From JAQVCM01 sp040403095 (GTDB lineage Bacteria > Bacteroidota > Bacteroidia > Flavobacteriales_D > Crocinitomicaceae), in assembly GCA_040403095.1 (NCBI GenBank), contig JBBALI010000019.1:6713-70712 (forward strand): a stretch of DNA of 64,000 nt. The letters are read 5' to 3'. Position 1 is the first letter of the stretch; the number at the start of each line of letters is the position of its first letter. A program made the translations under genes and the position numbers. This document shows positions 47,274 to 55,859 of this stretch, in pieces. The notes below the pieces were generated by a model. That model did not search any database, was not told the origin of the DNA, and worked only from the letters and a program-made list of their open reading frames with translations.

Positions 47274-49994
47274 ATGAGTAATTTAGTCGTCATTCTTTCT
47301 GCTTTTGCTTATTTGCTATTGCTTTTTGGCGTCGCCTATTTTGCTGAGTTTTTAGCTAAAAAAGGAAAAAGCATCATCAACAATGGCTATGTGTATGCAC
47401 TTTCGATGGCAGTCTTTTGCACCGCTTGGACTTATTATGGAAGTGTCGGAAAAGCGACAGATGATGGCGTCATGTTTCTTTCGATTTACATCGGTCCCAC
47501 CATCATGGCGTTTTTCATGATTCCCGTATTGGGGAAAATCATAAGAATCACTAAATATCAGCGAATCAATAGTATTGCAGATTTTATTTCCACCAGATAC
47601 GGAAAGAATTTCACGATTGGAATTGTCGTTACTATCATCTGTATCATTGGGGTAATTCCTTACATTTCATTGCAGCTCAAAGCGATCACATCCAGTTTTG
47701 AAATCATTGTCAACAAAAATCCAGGAGGAAATATTTTCTTGGAAAATAGCACGCTGATCATCACCTTGATTTTGGCGCTCTTCATCATCCTTTTTGGTAC
47801 TAGGTCTGTTGATGCCACTGAAAAACATGAAGGTTTGGTCGCAGCAATCGCTTTCGAAACGATAATCAAATTGGTCGCATTTATTTGTGCAGGAATTTTT
47901 GTCACGTACGGCATTTTTAATGGTTTTGAAGACATTTTTACGCGCGCTGCAAAACATGAAAACTTGAACAAATTATTTGAAATCGATGCCGAAAAATCAT
48001 CCTATTCATCTTGGTTTACCATGATGTTTATCTCCATGATGGCTGTTATTTTTCTACCGCGTCAATTTCAGGTCAGCGTCGTTGAAAACATCAAAGAAGC
48101 GCACTTGAAAAAAGCAACTTGGCTCTTTCCTTTGTATTTGTTTTTGATCAATATTTTCGTGTTGCCCATCGCCTTCGGTGGAATCTTGATTTTCGGAAAT
48201 AATTCCTTGGACGCAGATACTTTTGTACTAGCGCTTCCACTCCATTTTGGGCAAGATTTATTGGGATTATTCATTTTCATCGGAGGATTTTCAGCCGCAA
48301 CCAGTATGATTATTTTGGAAACCATTGCCATCAGTACCATGCTGAGCAACAATATCATTATGCCGGTTTTTATCCGAAATAATCTCTTCAAAAAAACCAT
48401 CGATCAATCTTTTAGCAAAGTCATTTTGTATGTTAGAAGAATCAGCATTGTGCTCATTCTCGTTTTTGCGTTTCTTTATGAAAAAAATGTCGCGCAACAT
48501 TTCTCCTTGGTTTCTCTTGGCCTGATTTCATTTGCCGCTGTAACCCAATTTGCCCCTTCCATTTTGGGCGGAATCTATTGGAAAGGTGCTACAAAAAATG
48601 GCGCTTTGGTAGGTTTAATCGCTGGTTTCACCATTTGGTTTTATACGCTGGTTGTTCCGTCATTGGCCAATTCTGGCGTTATCAATTTCAGCATCATTGA
48701 AAATGGATTATTTGGTTTTTCATGGCTCAAACCGAACGCACTTTTTGGCTTAGAAGGTTTTGATAGCATCACGCATTCCGTGATTTGGAGCATGTTTTTC
48801 AATATTTTCTTTTACATCGTGATTTCCGTCAACGACAAACCAAATGCACAGGAACTTTACCAAGCAGAAATTTTTGTCAATATCTACAAACACGCAAAAA
48901 AAGACAACCAAGGCGTTTGGAAAGGCGTTGCTTTTATTCCAGATTTGAATGCCTTATTGGAAAACTTTTTAGGAGCAAAACGATCGAAAAATTTGCTGCA
49001 ATCTTACGCGCAGCGAAACAAGATTCCAATTGATGCTGTGAAAGAAGCAGATCCGAGATTGGTTGATTTTTCGGAAAAGATTTTAGCCGGAGTAATTGGT
49101 TCTGCTTCAGCGAGAATCATGGTGCGTTCTATCACTAAAGAGGAAGAAATCAGCATCGATGGCGTGTTGAAAATCTTGTATGAATCGCAACAATTGATTC
49201 AACTCAACAAAGAATTGCGCAAAAAATCGAGTGAATTGACCAAAGCAACCAACGCGTTGACCAAGGTGAATGAACAATTGAAAATGATTGACATTTCGAA
49301 AGATGAATTTTTGTACACCGTGACGCACGAACTCAGAACACCACTGACTTCTATCCGTGCACTTTCGGAAATTGTGCACGACAATCCCGACATGGAAGAA
49401 GAACAGCGTATGGAATTTATGTCAACCATCGTGAAAGAAACGGAACGATTGAGTCATTTGATTACGCAAGTCTTAAACTTAGAAAAATACGAAAATGGCA
49501 AACAGCGATTGAATCTTAACTCTTTCAATATTATTGATTTGGCTAAAGAAGCTTCTGACTCTCTCAAACATTTGGCTGGAAACAAAGACATTGAAATCCA
49601 ATTGATTTATCCAAATAGTTCCTTGCTCATTCATGCAGATGAAGATTTGTTGCGCCAAGTTATTTTGAATCTCTTGAGCAACGCCATCAAATTTTCAACG
49701 AAAAGCAATAAAATTGTGTTACGCATTGTAGATGAACAAGATGAAATTGGCATTTCGATTGAAGATTTCGGAAAAGGAATTCCAAGTGCTGAATTGCCAT
49801 TTATTTTTGATAAATTTTTCCAAGCGCACAACCAAACGTTGAAAAAACCACAAGGCAGCGGATTGGGCTTGGCAATTTGTAAAAAAATCATCGAAATGCA
49901 CAATGGAAAAATTTGGGCCGAAAGTGTGGAAGGAAAAGGTTCTGTTTTTAGATTTTTAATCCCTAATTTTGGGGCGAGAAAATCAGAACAATAA
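47274..49994 (+). CDS. SLC5 symporter-histidine kinase fusion (CbrA/CrbS-like)
   Basis: A 906-residue membrane sensor kinase. Residues about 1-530 form a sodium:solute symporter module with about 13 helices (V-F-C-T-A-W-T-Y-Y-G-S-V-G, I-S-L-Q-L-K-A-I). A linker with STAC-like features (about 540-620) and a coiled coil follow. The kinase core has the phospho-His in T-H-E-L-R-T-P-L-T (His685), the N box (Q-V-I-L-N-L-L-S-N-A-I-K-F-S), G1 (E-D-F-G-K-G-I-P), F box and G2 (G-S-G-L-G-L-A-I-C-K-K). Proteins of this form control acetate or amino acid use in gamma-proteobacteria (CbrA, CrbS). The receiver gene begins in its stop codon (TAATG). A role in sensing acetate for acs and the symporter is inferred from context. 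Confidence 0.95.
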   Translation: MSNLVVILSAFAYLLLLFGVAYFAEFLAKKGKSIINNGYVYALSMAVFCTAWTYYGSVGKATDDGVMFLSIYIGPTIMAFFMIPVLGKIIRITKYQRINSIADFISTRYGKNFTIGIVVTIICIIGVIPYISLQLKAITSSFEIIVNKNPGGNIFLENSTLIITLILALFIILFGTRSVDATEKHEGLVAAIAFETIIKLVAFICAGIFVTYGIFNGFEDIFTRAAKHENLNKLFEIDAEKSSYSSWFTMMFISMMAVIFLPRQFQVSVVENIKEAHLKKATWLFPLYLFLINIFVLPIAFGGILIFGNNSLDADTFVLALPLHFGQDLLGLFIFIGGFSAATSMIILETIAISTMLSNNIIMPVFIRNNLFKKTIDQSFSKVILYVRRISIVLILVFAFLYEKNVAQHFSLVSLGLISFAAVTQFAPSILGGIYWKGATKNGALVGLIAGFTIWFYTLVVPSLANSGVINFSIIENGLFGFSWLKPNALFGLEGFDSITHSVIWSMFFNIFFYIVISVNDKPNAQELYQAEIFVNIYKHAKKDNQGVWKGVAFIPDLNALLENFLGAKRSKNLLQSYAQRNKIPIDAVKEADPRLVDFSEKILAGVIGSASARIMVRSITKEEEISIDGVLKILYESQQLIQLNKELRKKSSELTKATNALTKVNEQLKMIDISKDEFLYTVTHELRTPLTSIRALSEIVHDNPDMEEEQRMEFMSTIVKETERLSHLITQVLNLEKYENGKQRLNLNSFNIIDLAKEASDSLKHLAGNKDIEIQLIYPNSSLLIHADEDLLRQVILNLLSNAIKFSTKSNKIVLRIVDEQDEIGISIEDFGKGIPSAELPFIFDKFFQAHNQTLKKPQGSGLGLAICKKIIEMHNGKIWAESVEGKGSVFRFLIPNFGARKSEQ

Positions 49995-50371
49995 TGTCAG
50001 ATCTTGCCAAAGTTTTAATCGTTGACGACGATCCAAATATCCTAATGTCACTTGAGTTTTTGATGCGCAAAAGCGGTTATTCCGTTTATATTGCCAGAAA
50101 TGGAACTGAAGCATTGGAACTTCTAGCATCAAACACGCCAGACATCGCATTATTAGACATCATGATGCCCGATGTGGACGGTTACGAAATTTGCAAACAC
50201 GTGAAAGAAACGGAGGAATTGAAAAAATGCAAAATTGTATTTATCAGTGCAAAAACAAAAGAATCAGACATCCAAAAAGGATATGACACGGGAGCAGATT
50301 TATACATTACCAAACCGTTTTCGACGAAATATGTCGTTAGCAAAGTGAAAGAATTGTTAGAAGAAACATGA
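49994..50371 (+). CDS. Stand-alone response regulator (receiver domain only)
   Basis: A 125-residue receiver domain. Acidic pocket D-D-D (residues 11-13), phospho-acceptor Asp55 in L-L-D-I-M-M-P-D, Ser85 and Lys107 in I-T-K-P-F complete the active site. No output domain follows, although CrbR and CbrB, the partners of related kinases, carry DNA-binding domains. It overlaps the kinase by one base, so both are made in step. Output may be through protein binding, for example to another kinase or the neighbouring zinc-ribbon regulator. Confidence 0.93.
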   Translation: MSDLAKVLIVDDDPNILMSLEFLMRKSGYSVYIARNGTEALELLASNTPDIALLDIMMPDVDGYEICKHVKETEELKKCKIVFISAKTKESDIQKGYDTGADLYITKPFSTKYVVSKVKELLEET

Positions 50372-50473
50372 AATTCTAATCTTTCATTCAAAAAAGTTTA
50401 ACAAAAACGTAAAATTAAAGGTGTTTTTTTGATTTGATTTCATTAAAAATGACCATTTTTCGGTCAAAAATCT

Positions 50474-50481
50474 TAATTTTG
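50474..50481 (+). promoter_or_regulatory. -7 element of the hpt operon
   Basis: TAATTTTG matches the TAnnTTTG consensus 18 bases before the GTG start of hpt. A clear TTTG -33 element at 19-base spacing is not seen. A small inverted repeat (TGACC 50450-50454, GGTCA 50462-50466) lies just upstream and may end the receiver gene transcript. Confidence 0.55.
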
Positions 50482-50499
50482 CAGTAAAATTGCCAAATA

Positions 50500-51045
50500 G
50501 TGATTCAGATACTGGACAAAACATTCGAGACTTACATTTCACCTGAGAAAATTCAGGAAGAGATTAACAACCTTGCGCAAAAAATCAATCAAGATTATGC
50601 TGGTAAAGAAATTCTCTTTATCGCGGTTTTGAATGGCTCTTTTATGTTCGCCTCTGATATTTTCAAAAAAATCACCATTCCTTGCGAAATTTCATTTGTC
50701 AAAGTGAGCTCCTATAAAGGAACGCAAACAACCGGAAGAGTGGATGAATTGATTGGATTAAATGCTGACATCACGGATAAACACATCGTTATTTTAGAAG
50801 ATATTGTCGATACAGGAATTACCATCGACAAAATTTTTACGCTACTTCGAGCACATCAACCAAGTTCAGTAAAAATCGCAACTTTATTGTATAAACCTGA
50901 TGCTTTCAAAGGAAAAAATGCACCCCATTATGTAGGTTTCACGATTCCCAATGTTTTTGTTGTGGGCTTTGGCTTGGATTACAACGAAAAAGGACGAAAT
51001 CTTGAAGCAATTTATCAACTTAAGGGCAATGATCCCGCACAATAG
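50500..51045 (+). CDS. hpt: Hypoxanthine phosphoribosyltransferase
   Basis: A 181-residue purine salvage enzyme joining hypoxanthine or guanine with PRPP. The PRPP-binding loop is I-L-E-D-I-V-D-T-G-I-T (about residue 100), the flexible loop is S-S-Y-K-G-T-Q-T-T-G and the C-terminal F-V-V-G-F-G-L-D-Y-N-E-K-G-R-N closes the site. The start is GTG: the frame has a stop 12 bases upstream and no ATG before the conserved N-terminus (I-Q-I-L-D-K-T-F). It is first in a row with adk, obg and a PAP2 phosphatase, 3 bases from adk. Confidence 0.94.
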   Translation: MIQILDKTFETYISPEKIQEEINNLAQKINQDYAGKEILFIAVLNGSFMFASDIFKKITIPCEISFVKVSSYKGTQTTGRVDELIGLNADITDKHIVILEDIVDTGITIDKIFTLLRAHQPSSVKIATLLYKPDAFKGKNAPHYVGFTIPNVFVVGFGLDYNEKGRNLEAIYQLKGNDPAQ

Positions 51046-51048
51046 GCT

Positions 51049-51621
51049 ATGTTAAATCTCGTATTATTTGGTCCTCCTGGAGCAGGAAAAGGGACACAAT
51101 CTGAACGATTAATCCAAAAATATGGATTGGTTCATTTGTCAACAGGTGACATCTTTCGCGCAAACATCAAAGGCGAAACTGAATTAGGCGTTTTGGCGAA
51201 AAGCTTTATGGATAAAGGTTCATTGGTTCCAGATGAAGTGACAATTAAGATGCTTAAAAGCGAAGTGTTGAAACACGAAAATGCGAAAGGATTTATTTTC
51301 GACGGTTTTCCGCGCACCAACGCACAAGCGAATGCATTGGATGAATTATTGAGTTCTTTAAACACTTCCATCAGCATGATGTTGGCTTTGGATGTGGAAG
51401 AAGATGAATTGAGAGATCGATTGATGAAAAGAGCAGCTGTCAGCGGTAGACCTGATGATGCAGATCCAGCAATTATTCAAAATAGAATCAACGTTTACAA
51501 AAACGAAACAGCTCCCGTGAAAGCTTTTTACGAGGCGCAAAATAAATTTATTTCTATTCAAGGATTCGGTGAAATTGACGATATTTCAAATCGTCTTTAC
51601 CAAGCAATTGACAATAGATAA
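51049..51621 (+). CDS. adk: Adenylate kinase
   Basis: Adk interconverts ATP + AMP and 2 ADP. The 190-residue protein has the P-loop G-P-P-G-A-G-K-G-T-Q, the AMP site (L-S-T-G-D-I-F-R), G-F-P-R-T and a short LID (R-A-A-V-S-G-R-P-D-D-A-D-P), so it is the short-LID form usual for this phylum. Catalytic arginines are kept (R-D-R-L, R-I-N-V-Y). It is placed between hpt and obg, forming a nucleotide-metabolism and ribosome-assembly operon. Confidence 0.96.
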   Translation: MLNLVLFGPPGAGKGTQSERLIQKYGLVHLSTGDIFRANIKGETELGVLAKSFMDKGSLVPDEVTIKMLKSEVLKHENAKGFIFDGFPRTNAQANALDELLSSLNTSISMMLALDVEEDELRDRLMKRAAVSGRPDDADPAIIQNRINVYKNETAPVKAFYEAQNKFISIQGFGEIDDISNRLYQAIDNR

Positions 51622-51635
51622 TTACAAAAAAAAAT

Positions 51636-52628
51636 ATGGCTTCAGATAACTTCGTAGATTACGTTAAAATTCATTGTGCCTCTGGAAATGGGGGCGGCGG
51701 CTCTACGCATTATCGAAGAGAAAAATACATTCCACAAGGTGGTCCCGATGGTGGTGATGGTGGTCGTGGTGGTCACATCATCCTGCGTGGAAATTCACAA
51801 TTGTGGACTTTGCTTCACTTGAAATTTCACAAACACTCCAAAGCGGGTCACGGTGCCCATGGGACTGGAAATTTGAAAACTGGTTCACAAGGTGAAGATA
51901 AATACATCGAAGTTCCTATCGGAACAATTGCCCGCGATGCGGATACAGACGAAATTTTATTCGAAATTACTGCTGATAAAGAAGAAGTAATTTTGGTTCC
52001 TGGCGGACGAGGTGGAATGGGAAACAACCATTTCAAATCTTCAACCAACCGAGCGCCACAATTTGCGCAACCTGGAGAATCAGGTCAAGAAGGCTGGAAA
52101 GTGTTAGAATTGAAAGTCTTGGCAGATGTTGGTTTGGTTGGTTTTCCGAATGCTGGAAAAAGTACCTTGCTTTCTGTGTTGAGTTCAGCGAAACCTGAAA
52201 TCGGAAATTATCCTTTCACCACTTTGCGTCCCAATTTAGGCATCGTTTCTTACCGCGATTACCGTTCTTTTGTGATGGCTGATATTCCTGGAATCATCGA
52301 AGGAGCCCACGAAGGAAAAGGCATTGGTTTGCGTTTTTTGAGACACATTGAACGAAATTCTTTGTTGCTCTTCATGGTGCCTGCTGACAGCGACAACGTG
52401 GCCAAAGAATACGAAATTCTGCTCAACGAATTGAGACAATACAATCCAGAATTGTTGCTCAAAGATCGTTTGCTGGCAATTACCAAATCTGACATGTTAG
52501 ACGAGGTGATGAAATCGCAAATGGAAGTAGATTTACCTGCTATTCCTTATCTCTTCATTTCCTCTTTGGCTCAACAAAACTTGGTGGAATTGAAAGACAT
52601 GATTTGGAAGAAACTCAACGATGAATGA
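51636..52628 (+). CDS. obg: GTPase Obg/CgtA
   Basis: Obg is an essential GTPase in 50S assembly and stress control. The 330-residue protein starts with the glycine-rich Obg fold (G-N-G-G-G-G-S-T, G-G-P-D-G-G-D-G-G-R-G-G) and continues with a G domain: G-F-P-N-A-G-K-S-T, F-T-T-L-R-P-N-L-G, D-I-P-G-I-I-E-G and T-K-S-D. It lacks the C-terminal OCT domain seen in Bacillus, as is usual for Bacteroidota. Its TGA overlaps the start of the PAP2 gene (ATGA, 52625-52628). Confidence 0.97.
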   Translation: MASDNFVDYVKIHCASGNGGGGSTHYRREKYIPQGGPDGGDGGRGGHIILRGNSQLWTLLHLKFHKHSKAGHGAHGTGNLKTGSQGEDKYIEVPIGTIARDADTDEILFEITADKEEVILVPGGRGGMGNNHFKSSTNRAPQFAQPGESGQEGWKVLELKVLADVGLVGFPNAGKSTLLSVLSSAKPEIGNYPFTTLRPNLGIVSYRDYRSFVMADIPGIIEGAHEGKGIGLRFLRHIERNSLLLFMVPADSDNVAKEYEILLNELRQYNPELLLKDRLLAITKSDMLDEVMKSQMEVDLPAIPYLFISSLAQQNLVELKDMIWKKLNDE

Positions 52629-53194
52629 TCGAATGGCTTGAATCTATTGATCGGTCTATCGTTTTAGCCGTAAATTCGATTCACACTCCTTGGCTCGATG
52701 AATTGATGTGGCTCGTTTCTGGGAAATTTTTTTGGATTCCATTTTACTTGTTTTTGCTCTTTTTGGCTTACAAAAAGTACGGCTTCAAAAAATCGATGCT
52801 CTTTTTGCTCGTGGCGCTGATTTGCGTTGGTTTGGCAGATTTGATCTCCAGTCAATTAATCAAAAACATCATTGAACGTTACCGTCCTTCGCACCATGCT
52901 TTGCTGACAAACAAATTGCATTTCTACGAAATAAAACCTGGCGAATTCTACAAAGGCGGACAATTTGGGTTTGTATCTTCCCACGCAGCCAATTTTTTCG
53001 CCATGGCCACTTTCATCGGACTTTCATTGAAAAAATCCTACAAATGGCTCTTTCCAACACTGATTTTTATCGCGGTTTTGGTCAGTTTTTCGAGGTTGTA
53101 CCTCGGCGTGCATTACCTCTCTGACTTAATCGGCGGAGCGTTGATTGGGATATTGGTTTCCTATACCGTTTGGCGGACTTGGTGGCGAAGTTGA
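52625..53194 (+). CDS. PAP2-family membrane phosphatase
   Basis: A 189-residue inner-membrane phosphatase with about five helices. The three PAP2 motifs are I-I-E-R-Y-R-P-S-H (K-x6-R-P-like), S-S-H-A-A-N (the P-S-G-H position) and S-R-L-Y-L-G-V-H-Y-L-S-D (S-R-x5-H-x3-D). The substrate could be undecaprenyl pyrophosphate, lipid A 1-phosphate or a phosphatidate; the family cannot be narrowed here. It is coupled to obg by a 4-base overlap, an operon position that is common in Bacteroidota. Confidence 0.9.
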   Translation: MIEWLESIDRSIVLAVNSIHTPWLDELMWLVSGKFFWIPFYLFLLFLAYKKYGFKKSMLFLLVALICVGLADLISSQLIKNIIERYRPSHHALLTNKLHFYEIKPGEFYKGGQFGFVSSHAANFFAMATFIGLSLKKSYKWLFPTLIFIAVLVSFSRLYLGVHYLSDLIGGALIGILVSYTVWRTWWRS

Positions 53195-53391
53195 AAACCA
53201 GAATTATTTTTCAAGAAGAACTTTCTGAAAGGAAAGAAAAATAATATTTTTTGCGTTTTTGTTATAATTTCTTACATTAAAGTGAAAATTCATGAATATT
53301 TGTTGGAAAAAAACAAACAACAAACTAAGATATTTTTGACTTTTTATTGTTTGATTTTCTGTGTATTCTATGTCCTATTGAACCAATTGAT

Positions 53392-54126
53392 ATGAAATTA
53401 ATCCTTGCTTTTTGCCTATTCTTAAGTTTGAACGCTAATGCTCAATTGAAATACTCGCTTGAATATAATTTTTCATTGCAAACGGAGTGGTTTACATTTA
53501 ATCCATTTATGGACTTGATTACTAAAAATAATATATCATTTCATATTCAAAACAAAAAGATGCTCTATTCACTAGGTCTAGGGCGAGAAGATTGGCGTTT
53601 GAATCACTTTGCAAATTATCCAACATCATCTCATGTCAATTATCACTGTTTCACATATAAAATAACCCCTCAAATTGAAAGAGAAATTATGATCGCAAAA
53701 TCTAAATTTTCAATGAGGGTCGGAATTGGTGCAGATGTCTACATTTTCAATCAATTAAGAGATTCTTTGATTTTTTCATCGGCAAGTCATCATTTAAGGC
53801 AAATAAAACCCGCAACGCTTTCACTTTTAAACAAAGATGGTTCATCAACTATTTTAGATGGACGAGATTTCGGGAAATTAGAATATTATAATTATATAAA
53901 AAGTATGCCTTTTGCATTGAAATTTAATTTTGCATTTCAGTATGATTTTCATTTTCTGAAAGTAAAACTTTTTTATGAACCTGTATTTATTAGAGTTAAT
54001 AACAAAAGCGCAGAAAATACTGCCATTGAGGGGAGCGAATTCAGTTTTTACAGCAATGTTGGCATAGGTATTAATTACCCCTTAAACTTCAAAAAGAAAG
54101 ACCAAAAAACCACAACAAACGAATAA
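53392..54126 (+). CDS. Outer-membrane protein, member 3 of a three-copy family
   Basis: A 244-residue exported protein, distant genomic copy of the family at 12860-14416. The ATG at 53392 gives MKLILAFCLFLSLNANA (cleavage before QL). Shared blocks: Y-S-L-G-L-G-R-E-D-W-R-L-N-H-F, T-Y-K-I-T-P-Q-I-E-R-E, M-R-V-G-I-G-A-D-V-Y, F-N-Q-L-R-D-S, I-K-S-M-P-F-A, F-Y-S-N-V-G-I-G-I-N-Y-P-L-N-F-K-K-K-D-Q-K. No T9SS tail is evident upstream here. It is 39 kb from the other two and on the opposite strand, so it moved by something other than simple tandem duplication. Confidence 0.75.
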   Translation: MKLILAFCLFLSLNANAQLKYSLEYNFSLQTEWFTFNPFMDLITKNNISFHIQNKKMLYSLGLGREDWRLNHFANYPTSSHVNYHCFTYKITPQIEREIMIAKSKFSMRVGIGADVYIFNQLRDSLIFSSASHHLRQIKPATLSLLNKDGSSTILDGRDFGKLEYYNYIKSMPFALKFNFAFQYDFHFLKVKLFYEPVFIRVNNKSAENTAIEGSEFSFYSNVGIGINYPLNFKKKDQKTTTNE

Positions 54127-54225
54127 AATCATTCACCAAATAAATACATTTTCACACTTCCAAAAGGTTCATCGCAAACTGTAATTTTCCCTTTTTGCTT
54201 TCACACGCTGCACCCAAAAATTCCT

Positions 54226-54256
54226 TTTGCACATTTCATTAATTATCGTACTTTTG
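54226..54256 (+). promoter_or_regulatory. Promoter of tRNA-Ala
   Basis: TTTG at 54226-54229 and TACTTTTG at 54249-54256 are separated by 19 bases, a perfect Bacteroidota promoter. The mature tRNA begins 17 bases after the -7 element. Confidence 0.75.
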
Positions 54257-54272
54257 GAGCGTCATTCAAAAA

Positions 54273-54346
54273 GGGGGATTAGCTCATCTGGCTAGAGCGC
54301 AACGCTGGCAGCGTTGAGGTGATCGGTTCGAGTCCGATATTCTCCA
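54273..54346 (+). tRNA. tRNA-Ala (anticodon GGC)
   Basis: A full cloverleaf of 74 bases: acceptor GGGGGAT/ATTCTCC (with two G-T pairs), D arm GCTC/GAGC, anticodon stem CAACG/CGTTG around the loop CTGGCAG (anticodon GGC, reading GCC and GCU codons), T arm ATCGG/CCGAT around TTCGAGT, and discriminator A. CCA is not encoded. It is a single tRNA with its own promoter. Confidence 0.95.
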
Positions 54347-54447
54347 CAACAATTGCAAGAATTTCAAAATTAAATTTTTATTCTCATTTGAATTCACTAA
54401 ATTTGATTGTTGAAAGCTTGTGCTTTTACTTAATTTCTAAAATTTAG

Positions 54448-55059
54448 ATGCCAGAATTGCAGTCATATATTGAATCGGGAATCCTTGAAGCGTATGTTTT
54501 GGGATCTTTATCTGCGGCTGAGATTTTGGAAGTTGAGTCAAAAATTGCTACGAATGTAGCCTTGCTGGCAGAAATTGAAAAAATCAGCGAATCTTTGGAA
54601 TCTTTCGCTAGATTGAATGCAATAGAACCCGATCCAACAATCAAGCCTTTTCTTCTGGCGACTATAGATTACGCTGAACGCATCGAAAATGGAGAAATGG
54701 TCACTTTCCCTCCTGCGCTAAACGGAAGCTCTACACTTGCAGATTTTGAACCATGGCTTTCTCGTGAAGACATGGTATTGGAAGAAGAATTGGAATCTGT
54801 TCACGCCAAAATTATTGGTCACACGCCTGAGCAAACCACCGCTATCGTTTGGATCAAAGAAATGGCTCCCGCAGAAGTTCACACCAACGAATTTGAACGC
54901 TTTCTAATCGTTGAAGGCACTTGCGATATCCAAATTGGAGAAACAATTCACCAACTCCAAGCAGGAGATTTTCTCTCCATTCCACTTTATGAAAACCATT
55001 TTGTGACTGTAACTTCTTCGATTCCTTGCAAAGTCATTTTACAAAGGGTTGCCGCCTAA
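54448..55059 (+). CDS. ChrR-like cupin anti-sigma factor, no linked sigma gene
   Basis: A 203-residue protein in two parts. The N-terminal 70 residues (Y-I-E-S-G-I-L-E-A-Y-V-L-G-S-L-S-A-A-E, helical) resemble the anti-sigma domain found before cupins in Bacteroidota. The C-terminal part (about 110-203) is a cupin fold: H-T-N-E-F-E-R-F-L-I-V-E-G-T-C-D-I and L-Q-A-G-D-F-L-S-I-P-L-Y-E-N-H-F. Metal-type His/Glu residues are partly kept, but no Cys-His zinc ligands of ChrR's N-terminus are seen. No ECF sigma gene is adjacent, so its partner is unknown. TAAATTTG at 54398-54405 may be its -7 element. Confidence 0.65.
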   Translation: MPELQSYIESGILEAYVLGSLSAAEILEVESKIATNVALLAEIEKISESLESFARLNAIEPDPTIKPFLLATIDYAERIENGEMVTFPPALNGSSTLADFEPWLSREDMVLEEELESVHAKIIGHTPEQTTAIVWIKEMAPAEVHTNEFERFLIVEGTCDIQIGETIHQLQAGDFLSIPLYENHFVTVTSSIPCKVILQRVAA

Positions 55060-55112
55060 ATCTTTTTTCTATTTTACCATTTTTTTCTTGCAACAAGACT
55101 TATCTTTGAGTC

Positions 55113-55727
55113 ATGAATATCCTCGAGCAAACATTGATTGAAAGATTTGGCGAAAACAATGTCAAAACGCACCTTTCTGCGTCTGAAAGTGATTTCCCTT
55201 TGCTAGAAATCAACATCGAAATGCGTTCAAAAATCATGGTATTGATGACCAATGGTTTGAGCGAATATGCCATGCCTGTTCCAGAAAAATACAAAGAACG
55301 CAAAAATGTAGAATTGTATTTTTGCCTTCCAAGTTATTGGGATTTAACCACTGAAAATGGCAAATGGGTCATTGACTGGATTCAAAAATTAGCCAAACAT
55401 TGCGTCGAAAAAGAAACGTGGTATGGAATCGGTCATACCTTCCCAAACGGAAATCCTGCATTGCCAATTTCTGCCACGATGAAACAAAAATACTTGATGC
55501 TCAACGCACCTTACTTTTTGGAGAAAGAATTGGCGCCCATTATTAATGAAGATAAAGCAATTCACTTTTTAGGCATCATTCCCATCTTCGAAGATGAAAT
55601 GGATTACAAAATGGGCAAAGGAACTTACAAGCTATTGCAAAAAATCGAAGGCAAAGGTGTTTCAGAATTGTTAGACGATTACCGCATGAGTTGTTTAAAA
55701 TCCAAGTGGAGATTCTTTCAAAAGTAA
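55113..55727 (+). CDS. Suppressor-of-fused (SUFU) domain protein
   Basis: A 204-residue cytoplasmic protein of the bacterial SUFU-domain type. The body has the family's M-R-S-K-I-M-V-L-M-T-N-G-L-S-E-Y-A-M, V-E-L-Y-F-C-L-P-S-Y-W-D, W-Y-G-I-G-H-T-F-P-N-G-N-P and F-L-G-I-I-P-I-F-E-D-E-M-D-Y-K. Function in bacteria is not established; some members sit in toxin-immunity loci, but no toxin is next to this one. TATCTTTG (55101-55108) is a consensus -7 element and ends 4 bases before the ATG, again pointing to a leaderless mRNA. Confidence 0.85.
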   Translation: MNILEQTLIERFGENNVKTHLSASESDFPLLEINIEMRSKIMVLMTNGLSEYAMPVPEKYKERKNVELYFCLPSYWDLTTENGKWVIDWIQKLAKHCVEKETWYGIGHTFPNGNPALPISATMKQKYLMLNAPYFLEKELAPIINEDKAIHFLGIIPIFEDEMDYKMGKGTYKLLQKIEGKGVSELLDDYRMSCLKSKWRFFQK

Positions 55728-55813
55728 TTCTGTAATTCTATTTTCAGATTCAACATTTACAGATAAGTAATTCTTTGCAACCTCATTCTTTCATTGAAAT
55801 TTATTCCAATAAA

Positions 55814-55843
55814 AAAGGGGCTAAGTAAAAACTTAGCCCCTTT
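55814..55843. terminator. Strong bidirectional terminator
   Basis: AAAGGGGCTAAGT (55814-55826), loop AAAA, ACTTAGCCCCTTT (55831-55843): a perfect 13-bp stem flanked by A and T runs. It serves the SUFU gene on the forward strand and the converging ompA gene on the reverse strand. Confidence 0.9.
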
Positions 55844-55859
55844 CAAATATCTATTAAGA

